Shown one piece after another: positions 32,715-41,213 of a stretch of DNA of 64,000 nt. The position numbers and the translations under genes were made by a program. Every line of letters starts with the position of its first letter. Positions within the stretch are counted from its first letter, which is position 1. The notes under the pieces are model-generated. The model was given only the letters and a program-made list of their open reading frames with translations, did no database searches and had not been told where the DNA came from. This stretch comes from Asanoa hainanensis (GTDB taxonomy: Bacteria > Actinomycetota > Actinomycetes > Mycobacteriales > Micromonosporaceae), in the NCBI RefSeq assembly GCF_900188485.1, contig NZ_FZPH01000003.1, positions 248,001 through 312,000 on the forward strand. The letters run 5' to 3'.

Positions 32715-34350
32715 CGCGGCGGTCCAGCCAGGGCACCGCCGGCAGCAACCGTCGACGGCGACCGGTGGTCATCGCCAGCGCGCCGACGCCGACCAGGCCC
32801 GCGCCGACCATCGCGACACCGACGACCGGGGCGCCGGTCAGGGCCAGGTTGCCCCCGTCGTCGTCGTCCGGATCGTCCTCGCCGGGATCATCGCCGTCCG
32901 GATCGTCGTCGCCTGGGGTCTCGGGGCCGATCGCGTCGATCACGAAGTTCACCGGCGCCGACGTGGAGGTCGCGAACGTGGCCGTGTCGGTCGGCTGGAA
33001 CTCGGCGGTGAAGACGTAGCTGCCGGGCGGCAGCGTGCCCAGGTCCAAGGTCGCCACGTTGGCCGCGACGGCCTTCGGCTCACCCAGCGGGTCCGGGCCG
33101 CTCCTGAACTGGACGACGCCGGCAGTGCCGGCCGGCCCCACGGTCGCCGTCAGCGTGATGGCGGTGTTCTCCGGCTGCGGGCTCAGCTTGCTCGGGCTCA
33201 AGGTGACCGTGGTGGCCTGCTTCACCGGCTCGCCGACCTGGTAGTCCGGCAGCGACGTGGTCGACGGTCCGAAGCCTTCCCCGGGTACGAACGTCGCGGT
33301 GATCGTCAGTTTGCCACCCGGCAGTTCAGTGGTCTTCGTGGTCGCCACGTTCTGGTCGGGTGACACCTCGGCACCGATCGGAACATCGGTCGGGTCATCG
33401 CCCCGCCGGTACGAGAACGCGACCTTGCCCGCCGCGCCCGCCGGCTCGATCGTCGCCGCGATGGTCACCTCCGCGCCCACGTCGGCGCCGTTCTTCGGCG
33501 TGACCTCGATCGCGACCGCGGTCGGCATCGGATCGGCGGTCTGGCGCACGTTGAGCTTGACGCGGTTGCTGGTCGACTCCTGGTACTCACCGATCGGGGT
33601 GAAGACGGCGGAGAGCTCGTGGAACTGGCCGGACTCGTTGACCGGGATGTCGCTCGTCGTTAGTTCCGCCTTGCCGTCGGCCACCGCGACCTTGCCCATC
33701 GACTGCTTGGCCGCTTCGCCCGGCACGCCGTAGAAGAACTCGACCTCTCCGCCGACGCCCGCCGGCGTCACCGCCGCGGTCAGCGTCACCGGCACGTCGT
33801 CCAGCACCGACCAGCTCGGCGAGACGGTCAGCGTGGTGAAGGTGAGGTCCTTGCCGGGGCACTCGGTGCCGACCGCCCACCGGGCGCCGCAAACCCTGAT
33901 CGGGGTGCGGAACTCGTCCGTGTTCCGGCCCTCGGTGAGGCTGTAGCACTCGATGATGACGACCCAGTTGCCCTCTGCCGGCGCCACGCCACCCATCGCC
34001 GTGGTGAACGACCGGTTGGGCGCCGTCTCGCCCGCGAACTCGACGTCCGCCTGGTCGAACCCGCCACCGCCGAGCGAGACCGCGAGGTTGTTGTACGGAC
34101 CGCTGGGAGCTGGACCGACGCGCAACGAGGCGTTCTCGCCGAAGCCCGCCGGACAGGCCTTCGACTTGGCTGACGCGAACATGGGTGTGTCGGTCACGTA
34201 GCCCTGGGTCTGCGACAGCTCGACCTCACCGAGGCTGGCGGCGCTGGCGCCGCTGGTCGCGATCACCAGCGTCCCGCCCGCGATGCTGGTGACGGCGGCC
34301 GCGAGCAGAGCCGCTCGGGCGACCAACCGGGTCAGACGACGCCTGTGCAT
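32701..34350 (-). CDS. LALTG-anchored surface protein with CPxGFG/ECYS domain and Ig-like repeats
   Basis: A 549-residue precursor: signal peptide (1-38), then the CPxGFG/ECYS domain (about 39-160; Cys66, Cys135). Three bacterial Ig-like repeats follow (about 168-265, 275-375, 385-475), each with an AGxAGxVxF-type strand. An Asp-rich spacer (DDDPDGDDPGEDD) leads to sorting signal LALTG (502-506), a hydrophobic span and RRRR. LAxTG is the form preferred by actinobacterial class E sortases. It heads a three-gene unit with the sortase homologue and pstB, so a phosphate-responsive cell-wall protein is inferred. Confidence 0.82.
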   Translation of the reverse strand: MHRRRLTRLVARAALLAAAVTSIAGGTLVIATSGASAASLGEVELSQTQGYVTDTPMFASAKSKACPAGFGENASLRVGPAPSGPYNNLAVSLGGGGFDQADVEFAGETAPNRSFTTAMGGVAPAEGNWVVIIECYSLTEGRNTDEFRTPIRVCGARWAVGTECPGKDLTFTTLTVSPSWSVLDDVPVTLTAAVTPAGVGGEVEFFYGVPGEAAKQSMGKVAVADGKAELTTSDIPVNESGQFHELSAVFTPIGEYQESTSNRVKLNVRQTADPMPTAVAIEVTPKNGADVGAEVTIAATIEPAGAAGKVAFSYRRGDDPTDVPIGAEVSPDQNVATTKTTELPGGKLTITATFVPGEGFGPSTTSLPDYQVGEPVKQATTVTLSPSKLSPQPENTAITLTATVGPAGTAGVVQFRSGPDPLGEPKAVAANVATLDLGTLPPGSYVFTAEFQPTDTATFATSTSAPVNFVIDAIGPETPGDDDPDGDDPGEDDPDDDDGGNLALTGAPVVGVAMVGAGLVGVGALAMTTGRRRRLLPAVPWLDRRDDDN

Positions 34351-34375
34351 CGCTGGCGACTCCTTCAAGTCGAAG

Positions 34376-34406
34376 GGTCCGGACGGCCTGGCGGGCCGTC
34401 CGGACC
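34376..34406 (-). terminator. Strong hairpin terminator after the PstS-like gene
   Basis: A perfect 13-base stem, GGTCCGGACGGCC and GGCCGTCCGGACC, with a five-base loop, 14 bases past the stop at 34421 and just upstream of the LALTG gene leader. Confidence 0.75.
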
Positions 34407-34420
34407 TCGGGTGTGACGGT

Positions 34421-35596
34421 TTAGCTGTTGGCCTTGAGGTCGGTCGCGCCGCAGGCGGCGTTGAGCAGGTCGACACCGGCTGTGCGCTTGCCGAAGCCGA
34501 AGAGCTCGATCAGGCCGCGGTTGGTGCCACCGACGTTGACCGTGGCGGTGCACAGCGCCGAGTCGGCGCCGGTGAACGCGGCGTCGATCGCGGGGCTGCT
34601 GAGCTTGCTGGTCGGCACGACGTTGTAGACGTCGCGCCGCAACGGGAACGCGGTGTTGAGCACGCCACCGACGATCGGCTGCTGGATGGCCTGGCCGGGC
34701 ATCCGCATGCCGGTCAGCGCGGCCTGCCCACGCCGGTCGGTCACGGTGACGCCGGTGGCCGTCGCGATGGTGGCGGCGTTGGTCTGGGCGATGAACTGAC
34801 CGGCCGAGAACGGCACGATCTGGTTCAGGTTGTTGTTGAGGACGGTGCCGTCGTGCTCCTGGACCCGCTCGAGGTTCGGCTGGGCCGGGGTGCCGGCGTT
34901 GCCGTCGGTGTCCCGGGCGAGGCAGGAGTAGTCACCGAGGTTGATCTCGGCCTCGGTGATACCCATCTTGCCGGTCCAGAACTGCCAGGTGCCCGACGCG
35001 GCCTGGATCATCCGCGGCGTCACCGGGTTGCCGGCGATCGCCGTGTCGAAGCACTTGTAGACCCGCTGCACCTGGGCGAACGAGATGTTCGCCGGGATGT
35101 CGCCGTTGACGTTGCGGGCCAGGCCCACGGCGTCCACGCCGAACGGGATGTAGGTGTAGTTGCCGGCGGTAGCGGGCGGCGTCGGGCCGCCGTAGGACGA
35201 CGAGCGGGCGAAGTCGGCACAACCCTGCACCGCGGCGCCGTTGAAGAAGCCGGGGCCGCCGTGCGTGCCGCCCAGGTTCTCGCCCTCCGACGCGCGCAGC
35301 GCCTGACGACCCGCACCCGAGCCGTCCGGCCGCGGGAACACGCAGTTGGTCGCCTTCGTCTTGATCGTCGAGGTGCCGCGGGCGTCCCAGGAGGCGACGA
35401 CCTTCGTGCCGCCCGGAGCGTACGCGTTGCCGAAGCCGTTCATGACGTCCTGCGTGGTGTCCGAGCCGACACCGGTCAGCGACCGGTAATCGGTCGCCGA
35501 GCTCGGGTCGGCCATGGCCGGTCCAGCCATGGCAGCGGCTCCAAGCGCGGCGGCCAGGAGGACGGCGCCCACCCGACCGACGTTCTTGACCTTCAT
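34421..35596 (-). CDS. Secreted PstS-like periplasmic-binding-fold protein
   Basis: A 391-residue secreted protein with an Ala-rich signal peptide (1-29, cleavage after MADP-type region) and no lipobox or membrane anchor. TDYRSLTGVGSDTTQDVMNGFGNAY parallels the first phosphate-binding loop of PstS (G-x-G-S/D-T). FGVDAVGLARNVNGDIPANIS and QRVYKCFDT match the hinge and second-lobe strands. It binds phosphate or a related anion by inference. RBS AAAGGGAG precedes the ATG. It has its own upstream region with PHO-box-like half sites and a strong terminator behind it. Confidence 0.8.
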   Translation of the reverse strand: MKVKNVGRVGAVLLAAALGAAAMAGPAMADPSSATDYRSLTGVGSDTTQDVMNGFGNAYAPGGTKVVASWDARGTSTIKTKATNCVFPRPDGSGAGRQALRASEGENLGGTHGGPGFFNGAAVQGCADFARSSSYGGPTPPATAGNYTYIPFGVDAVGLARNVNGDIPANISFAQVQRVYKCFDTAIAGNPVTPRMIQAASGTWQFWTGKMGITEAEINLGDYSCLARDTDGNAGTPAQPNLERVQEHDGTVLNNNLNQIVPFSAGQFIAQTNAATIATATGVTVTDRRGQAALTGMRMPGQAIQQPIVGGVLNTAFPLRRDVYNVVPTSKLSSPAIDAAFTGADSALCTATVNVGGTNRGLIELFGFGKRTAGVDLLNAACGATDLKANS

Positions 35597-35695
35597 GTGT
35601 GCTCCCTTTCTGCGGGGCAGAGTGCTCGTAGCCGCCCTGCTGACGGACGAGGCCAAGCCATCGTCGCCAGCGCCGGTGCCGCGCTGATACCGCGA

Positions 35696-35748
35696 CCCGG
35701 CGAACGTTTCGGGGTGAAGCGTTCCGCCAACACGTAGGCCGGATGAAC
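35696..35748 (-). promoter_or_regulatory. PHO-box-like half sites upstream of the PstS-like gene
   Basis: On the minus strand GTTCATCCGG (35739-35748) fits the Streptomyces PhoP direct-repeat consensus as I recall it (GTTCAYYYRG). CTTCACCCCG (35710-35719) and GTTCGCCGGG (35696-35705) are weaker relatives. Spacing is 29 and 14 bases rather than the canonical 11, so this is only a candidate site. The rest of the 188-base gap holds the leader. Confidence 0.35.
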
Positions 35749-35752
35749 GAGC

Positions 35753-35803
35753 GGGGGCCGGACCGTTTACTCCACGATGGACTGTCATGACCGTCCGGCC
35801 CCC
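35753..35803 (-). terminator. Large inverted repeat over the stop of the 867-residue protein gene
   Basis: Perfect 11-base arms GGGGGCCGGAC and GTCCGGCCCCC with a 29-base loop that contains the stop codon. The distal arm lies inside the last coding codons. Confidence 0.5.
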
Positions 35804-38388
35804 ATGCGTTTGAGGATGGGCCCGACGATCCCGCCGACGAGCCCGACCACCAGCACGATGACGAGCAGGTTGCGCATCATCCCCAGTGGACCGCCAGGCG
35901 TGGTCGCCGAAGCCCGCTCGATCGGTGGTGCGGGCGAGGCCGCGACCGGTGCGAGCGAAGGCGGCAGGCCGCCGGCCGGAACGCTGGGCGGCGGGGTGAG
36001 CGCCGAGGCGGGCGGTGCGGTCGGCGAGCCGATCTCGAGCTGGGCCGCCGCGTTCATGGTCTGCGCCCGGAGGTCCTGCGGTAGCGGCGCGTACCCCTCG
36101 GGCAGCTGCCCGCGGCCGAGGCCCGGCTGCTGCCCCTCGCCGGCGATCTGGCGGAGCAGCGCGGCGTAGTCCTTGCGCGCCTCCGCCTGCTCCCAGAGGT
36201 TCCCGACCGCGTAGTTGATCATCGCCAGTGGGTACGCGCCCGGGGTCTTCCAGGCGACCGTCGGGTCGATCACCTTCACGCCGGGCACGACCGAGCTCTG
36301 CGCGGTCGCTGCGGCCTTCTGCAGCGCGGCGTCCGTCGGCGTGCGGCAGTCGACACCCGCGAGCAGCTTCTTCTTGGTGTCGCGCAGCGGCTTGCACAGC
36401 TGTGCGGGGAACAGGCCGTAGCGCGCCGCCGACGCCGACTCGGTGATCGACATGGCGAACCGGTAGCCGGGCGCCCGCCGCGGCACCGGGTCGTAGTTCG
36501 GCGGCAGCGTGAGCTCGTTGAACACCGGCAACCGACCCTTGGTGTCGGCCCGCAGCGTCTGCAACGCCGCTTCGGACATGCTGCCCAGGTACGGCCTGAG
36601 GTTCTGCGTACAGTGCGGATAGGAGATGTTCTCGAAGTTGACCTCTGTGCAGACCGGGTCGGCCTTGGGGAACGTGTCGAGGCCGGTGTTGATGAGGCCC
36701 AGGTAGTTGCGGTTGATCACGATGCCGTTCTCGTCCGGCTTGCCCTCGAGGAACGCGCCGGCCTCAGGGTCGGCCAGCAGCCACCGCCACACCTGACGGC
36801 TGCCTGCGGAGTTGCCGAGCGAGACCATCAGGCCGTCGAGGGTCGCCGACTGGGTCCGGTCCCACCAGGCGAAGATCGGGTTGATGACGCGGAACTCGGG
36901 ATCGTCCCGGATCGAGTCCGGATTCTTCGCCTTCTCGCCGAACGCCTTGGGATCCTTCGCGTCGTTGCGGTAGCTCTGGGTCAGCAGCTTGGCGATGAGC
37001 CGTGGCGTCAGCTTGACGTCCTTGAGCGCCGACCCGGCCAGCGCCAGCACCTCGGGAGGCACCTTCCCGTCGGCCTGGTTGGGGTCGACGATGTTGGCGT
37101 CGACGTTCATCGCCAGCTCGATGCCGCTCAACGTGGCCGGGGCATGCACCACGGGCGGCTGCCCCAACCCCGGCACCACCGGGTCGGCGGTGAAGACGAG
37201 TCCGGGCGAGCCGACGCCGGTCAGCAGCACCTGCCGGGCCGCCTCACCGTCACCGATCGCCGAGTAGCCGATCAGCGGGCCGTTGTTGGCGCAGACGCCG
37301 GGCTGCCAGGCGGTGACCGCCTCGGCCACCATCTCGCTTCCCGCGGTGCGCCGCTCCGCCGCGCCGAGCGGGCAGAGGCCGGTCACCGGCCGGAACTCGA
37401 GCGGCACGACGATGCGGTTCACCCAGTTGGCTGGCAGCAACGGGCTGCCGTGCACGGCTCCCTCGGCCGGGTCGGCCGGGACACCGTCGTACGGGTTGTT
37501 GTGCCCGCGCGGGACGATCACCAGTGAGCACTTCGGCCCGGCGACCATCTTGCCGCCGCGCTCCACCGTCGGAGCGCCACAGCCGAGATCCGGGGCCCGA
37601 CCGACGTCCTGGAGCTCGAAAACCGCACGCCCGGTGCCGTCGCCCGACGTGAGTGCCCAGGGAACCTCGTTGGTCGACGGCTCGGCGAACGACTCGCGGA
37701 GCACGTCGAGGTCGGTCTCCTCGGTTTCGTTGCCCGTGGCGGGGTTCGTAATCGTCCGGTACGGCTTGTACGAGCTGCCGTCGCGGAACCGGACCCCCTG
37801 GACCGTGCGGAACGGGATCATCTTCGCGTCGGTCCGCAGCGTTCCCGGCGCGTCCCGCTCGTCGACGTCCTGGGTCTTCGGGTCGTCCACCTGGGCCGGT
37901 GCGACTTCCTTCGGATCCCGCAACGGATAGTTCGCGAGACCCAACGTCAGCGAGCGCGAGTTCGCCGCCTGCGACGTGGCCCCGGAGCGGCCGGTGAACG
38001 GCGACGGCAGGTTCATGCCGAACTGGCAGGTCTCCCGGAACGCCAGACCGTCGGGGTCGTGCTTGTCGTCCGGGTCGCCCCAGCACTGCATGATCTGGAG
38101 GTAGTCAAAGCCGAGCGACCGGGTCCGGGGCGACGGCACGCCGCCGGTCCAGGACACCTCGATCGCCTGGTTGGTCAGGTCGCGGGTCTGCGAGACCGTG
38201 ACCGCGAGATTCGAGAAGTCCTCGATGGTCCCGTTCTTGCGCCCGTGCACGGTCACCGCCGAGCCCGTGTCCGCCCCGCCGGACTGCGCGTCCTGCGCCG
38301 CCAGGGTCGGTGTCGGGTCGCCCACGCCGAGCAGCGCGAGCCCGGCCGCCAGGGCCAGCACCAGGCCGGCCGCGCTGACGCGGCTCAT
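35785..38388 (-). CDS. Large membrane-anchored PstS-like companion protein
   Basis: An 867-residue extracytoplasmic protein with a signal peptide (1-30) and a C-terminal membrane helix (about 839-858, LLVIVLVVGLVGGIVG) ending in a short basic tail. The N-terminal half (TIEDFSNLAVTVSQTRDLTNQ, DYLQIMQCWGDPDD) is of no family I can name. The second half has PstS-like stretches (KLTPRLIAKLLTQSYRND, TPGAYPLAMINYAVG, APLPQDLRAQTMNAAAQL). About ten Cys suggest disulfides. ATGA overlap with pstS fixes the start at MSRVSAAG and implies equal production with PstS. Possibly a docking or capture partner of the Pst complex. Confidence 0.75.
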   Translation of the reverse strand: MSRVSAAGLVLALAAGLALLGVGDPTPTLAAQDAQSGGADTGSAVTVHGRKNGTIEDFSNLAVTVSQTRDLTNQAIEVSWTGGVPSPRTRSLGFDYLQIMQCWGDPDDKHDPDGLAFRETCQFGMNLPSPFTGRSGATSQAANSRSLTLGLANYPLRDPKEVAPAQVDDPKTQDVDERDAPGTLRTDAKMIPFRTVQGVRFRDGSSYKPYRTITNPATGNETEETDLDVLRESFAEPSTNEVPWALTSGDGTGRAVFELQDVGRAPDLGCGAPTVERGGKMVAGPKCSLVIVPRGHNNPYDGVPADPAEGAVHGSPLLPANWVNRIVVPLEFRPVTGLCPLGAAERRTAGSEMVAEAVTAWQPGVCANNGPLIGYSAIGDGEAARQVLLTGVGSPGLVFTADPVVPGLGQPPVVHAPATLSGIELAMNVDANIVDPNQADGKVPPEVLALAGSALKDVKLTPRLIAKLLTQSYRNDAKDPKAFGEKAKNPDSIRDDPEFRVINPIFAWWDRTQSATLDGLMVSLGNSAGSRQVWRWLLADPEAGAFLEGKPDENGIVINRNYLGLINTGLDTFPKADPVCTEVNFENISYPHCTQNLRPYLGSMSEAALQTLRADTKGRLPVFNELTLPPNYDPVPRRAPGYRFAMSITESASAARYGLFPAQLCKPLRDTKKKLLAGVDCRTPTDAALQKAAATAQSSVVPGVKVIDPTVAWKTPGAYPLAMINYAVGNLWEQAEARKDYAALLRQIAGEGQQPGLGRGQLPEGYAPLPQDLRAQTMNAAAQLEIGSPTAPPASALTPPPSVPAGGLPPSLAPVAASPAPPIERASATTPGGPLGMMRNLLVIVLVVGLVGGIVGPILKRMGAGRS

Positions 38389-39980
38389 CGCCGGTCTCCA
38401 CGCGACCGCCACCGCTGCGCCAGCAGCGGCGGCACCAGCACGAGACCGAGCACAGCCAGTCCGGCGATCAGCATCGCGGTCTGCTGGAGTCCCCAGCCGG
38501 GCCGCCCGGTCAGGTCGACCGGCACCGCTCCGATCAGCTCCCCGTCGCCGCTCCCGCCGCCACCGCTCGCCCCGCCCGGACCCGCGCTCGCGGAGGACGA
38601 CGGACCCACGGTCGCGCCGTTCTGCGGCGTGTTCCCCTGGCTGCCGCCGCCACCGCTACCGCTGCACCGCGCGGCCGCCAGCACCGGCGTTTCGACCTTC
38701 GCGCCCGCCGTACCCGTGGAGGTCTGCTTCGAACCTCGCTTGTCACAGGGTGACGGCTGTGGCGCCGTCTTGGCCAAGGTGTTGGAGCCGTCGCTGGAGA
38801 ACGTCGGGTTGTTGCACGAAGCCAGCGACCCGCCGTGCTTGACCGCTCCCGGGATCTTCGCCACCTGCGCGAAGCCGGCCTCGACCAGGTTCTTCGGCAG
38901 CGGCGAGTAGCCGAGCACGTCGGCCTGTTGCTGGCCCTCGCAGAGGAAGTAGTTGGCGAACTCGCCGAGCGTGAAGCCCTTGTCGGTGTTGATGCCGCGG
39001 CCGGTCTCGGTCGGCACGATCATGTACGAGTACGACGACAGCGGATAGACCCGCGGGTCCGTGAAGCTGTAGACGTCGTCGAGGATCTGGGTGAGATAGT
39101 CGCGCGATCCCTTGTTGTTGTTGATGCGCGCCTTGGTCAGCGCCACCGCCACGTTCTGCGCGGTCGGCTCGACGTAGTAGTCGGCGGCGTTGCGCACCTT
39201 GACGACCGGGAACCGGGCACCGATCGCGTACGAGTACTCGACGTACGTGATCGCGCCTTCGGCGTTGGCCTGCTGCACGTAGCCGGTGACACCGGTCGAG
39301 CCCTGCTGGCCGACGAACCCGTCGGACGACCGGAACGGGTACGCGGACGTGATTCCGCACGGCGCCTTCTTGCCGAATTTGGCGCAGTACGCGTTCCAGA
39401 TGCTCGGATACTGCTTGCTCATCCAGAGCGTGAACTGCGCGCTGGTGCCGGAGCCGTCCTGCCGCACCACCGGCACGATCCGCCGGTTGGGCAACGCCAG
39501 CCCCGGGTTGTCGGCCTTGATCTTCGGGTCGTTCCAACGCTTGATCGCCCCGGTGAAGATGCTCGCCACCACGTCACCGGACAGGCGCAGGTTGGTCACC
39601 TGCCGGCCGGCGATCTTCAGGTTGTACATGAACGCGGTGCCACCGGCCACGATCGGCATGTACGCGAACTTGCGCGGTGGTGCCGTGTCCACGCCGCCGA
39701 AGGCGTCCCGCAGGCCGTACGGGATCTCGGAGACACCGAAGTCCACAGTGGCGTTGCGGAACTGGTTGCGGCCGTCCGTCGAGCCGGTCGGCTGGAAGTT
39801 GACGTACAACTGGCGCTGCAGCACGTTGCGCCGCCAGTTGTCGATCGCGTTGGAGCTCCACGTGGATCCCGCGCCGTTGATCGGCACGCGCCGGGGCGCG
39901 GCGGCGACTGCCGCCTGTGCGGGAACGAGCGCCGTGACGGCGACCGCGACCGCGGCGGCGACCAGGGCTCTGACGTTCAT
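38385..39980 (-). CDS. pstS: Phosphate-binding protein PstS with C-terminal membrane anchor
   Basis: A 531-residue phosphate receptor. Binding motifs are INGAGSTWSSNAIDNWR (first lobe) and VVRQDGSGTSAQFTLW (second lobe), with FVGQQGSTGVTGYVQQ. Unlike most Gram-positive PstS proteins it has no lipobox. Instead it has a Gly/Ser-rich linker and a C-terminal helix (about 502-520) with a basic tail, making it about 150 residues longer than usual. It is four-base coupled to pstA upstream and to the 867-residue companion downstream. Confidence 0.92.
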   Translation of the reverse strand: MNVRALVAAAVAVAVTALVPAQAAVAAAPRRVPINGAGSTWSSNAIDNWRRNVLQRQLYVNFQPTGSTDGRNQFRNATVDFGVSEIPYGLRDAFGGVDTAPPRKFAYMPIVAGGTAFMYNLKIAGRQVTNLRLSGDVVASIFTGAIKRWNDPKIKADNPGLALPNRRIVPVVRQDGSGTSAQFTLWMSKQYPSIWNAYCAKFGKKAPCGITSAYPFRSSDGFVGQQGSTGVTGYVQQANAEGAITYVEYSYAIGARFPVVKVRNAADYYVEPTAQNVAVALTKARINNNKGSRDYLTQILDDVYSFTDPRVYPLSSYSYMIVPTETGRGINTDKGFTLGEFANYFLCEGQQQADVLGYSPLPKNLVEAGFAQVAKIPGAVKHGGSLASCNNPTFSSDGSNTLAKTAPQPSPCDKRGSKQTSTGTAGAKVETPVLAAARCSGSGGGGSQGNTPQNGATVGPSSSASAGPGGASGGGGSGDGELIGAVPVDLTGRPGWGLQQTAMLIAGLAVLGLVLVPPLLAQRWRSRGDRR

Positions 39981-41212
39981 GTGCTGACCTCATCGTCGCG
40001 GTTGGTGACTCTGGCTCGTTCGCGGCCGGCGAACCGCACCGCGTCGCGATAGGACCGCCCGGCCCGACGCCGTCGCTGGCCCCGGCCCAACTGCCCCGCG
40101 GGGCGGCCGCCGATGATGCGGGCCACCGCGAACAGGAAGAGCACGAGGAACATCAGGACGGCCGCCGCGCCGAACCCGCGCGCGATCATTCCCGCGTCGG
40201 GCCGGGTGACGGAGTTGAAGACGAACAACGGCAGCGAGATCTGCGGTTCCTGGAACGGGTTCGCGTTCGTGTACGCCGTGACGCCGGAGGTGAGCAGCAC
40301 CGGCGAGGTCTCGCCGATGCCGCGCGCGGTGCCCAGGATGATCGCGGTCATCAGGCCCGACTTGGCGGTCGGCAGCACCACGTACCAGACCGTGCGCCAC
40401 TGCGAGCCGCCCAGCGCCAGCGAAGCCTCGCGCAGCGTCCCGGGCACCAGCCGGATCACCACGTCGGCCGCCCGGATCACGATGGGCAGCATCATCACGC
40501 TGATCGCGAGCGACGCGGCGAAGCCGGACTTGCCGACCGCGAGCCAGCGCAGCGCCGCGGGCAGGTCGTCCTTGGCCTGGTTGAGCAGCAGGATGACCGA
40601 CGAGTAGACGAACAGGCCGGCGACCACCGAGGGCAGCGCGGTCATCGCCTCGACGATCGTGCGGACGAACCGGCTGAACCGACCTGGCAGCTCGGCCAGG
40701 AAGACCGCGGCCGTGACGCCGAGCGGCACGGTGACCGCGAGCGCGATCGAGATCTGCTCGAGCGTGCCGAGGATGGCGTGCCGGATGCCGCCGATCGACA
40801 GCGGCTGCAGCGGCCCCGCGTCGCGCATGTCCTCCGTGTAGAAGTTGCGATGGCCGAGGGCGTCCAGGCCGCGATAGACGGTGAACACCACGACGACCAC
40901 GAGCGCGATCAGCATGAGCACGGCCAGGCCGTGCACCAGGACCGCCGCGATCCGGTCGCGTACGGTCGGCCCGCGCTCGTCGAGCCCGACCAGCAGCCCG
41001 TAGAACGCGACGAAGAAGACGAAGGCGAGCACGACGAAGCCGAGCGTGCCGTCGAACGGCGCGAGCCGGGTGAACAGCAGCGCGGTCAGCGCGAGCGAGG
41101 CCCAGGCGGCGCCGAGGGCGACGTACACGTCGGCCTTGCGCGTCGATCCGGTCGAGCGGCGCACCTCGTGGCCGGCGTCGGGCGTGCGCTCCGGGAGCGT
41201 GGTCGTCGTCAT
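39977..41212 (-). CDS. pstA: Phosphate ABC transporter permease PstA
   Basis: A 411-residue inner-membrane permease. It has an N-terminal extension with three hydrophobic segments, then the binding-protein-dependent transport core: ITVPLGVTAAVFLAELPGRF and the EAA-type loop TLREASLALGGSQWRTVWYVVLPTAKSGL. It pairs with PstC to form the phosphate channel. One base separates it from pstC and it overlaps pstS by four bases. It is longer than E. coli PstA (about 296) because of the N-terminal helices and a basic C-tail. Confidence 0.95.
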   Translation of the reverse strand: MTTTTLPERTPDAGHEVRRSTGSTRKADVYVALGAAWASLALTALLFTRLAPFDGTLGFVVLAFVFFVAFYGLLVGLDERGPTVRDRIAAVLVHGLAVLMLIALVVVVVFTVYRGLDALGHRNFYTEDMRDAGPLQPLSIGGIRHAILGTLEQISIALAVTVPLGVTAAVFLAELPGRFSRFVRTIVEAMTALPSVVAGLFVYSSVILLLNQAKDDLPAALRWLAVGKSGFAASLAISVMMLPIVIRAADVVIRLVPGTLREASLALGGSQWRTVWYVVLPTAKSGLMTAIILGTARGIGETSPVLLTSGVTAYTNANPFQEPQISLPLFVFNSVTRPDAGMIARGFGAAAVLMFLVLFLFAVARIIGGRPAGQLGRGQRRRRAGRSYRDAVRFAGRERARVTNRDDEVST

Positions 41213-41213
41213 C

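Noticed and set aside
34283-35737. 484-codon plus-strand open frame across the PstS-like gene
   Set aside because: Val/Gly/Arg shadow translation that also runs through the strong terminator and leader regions.
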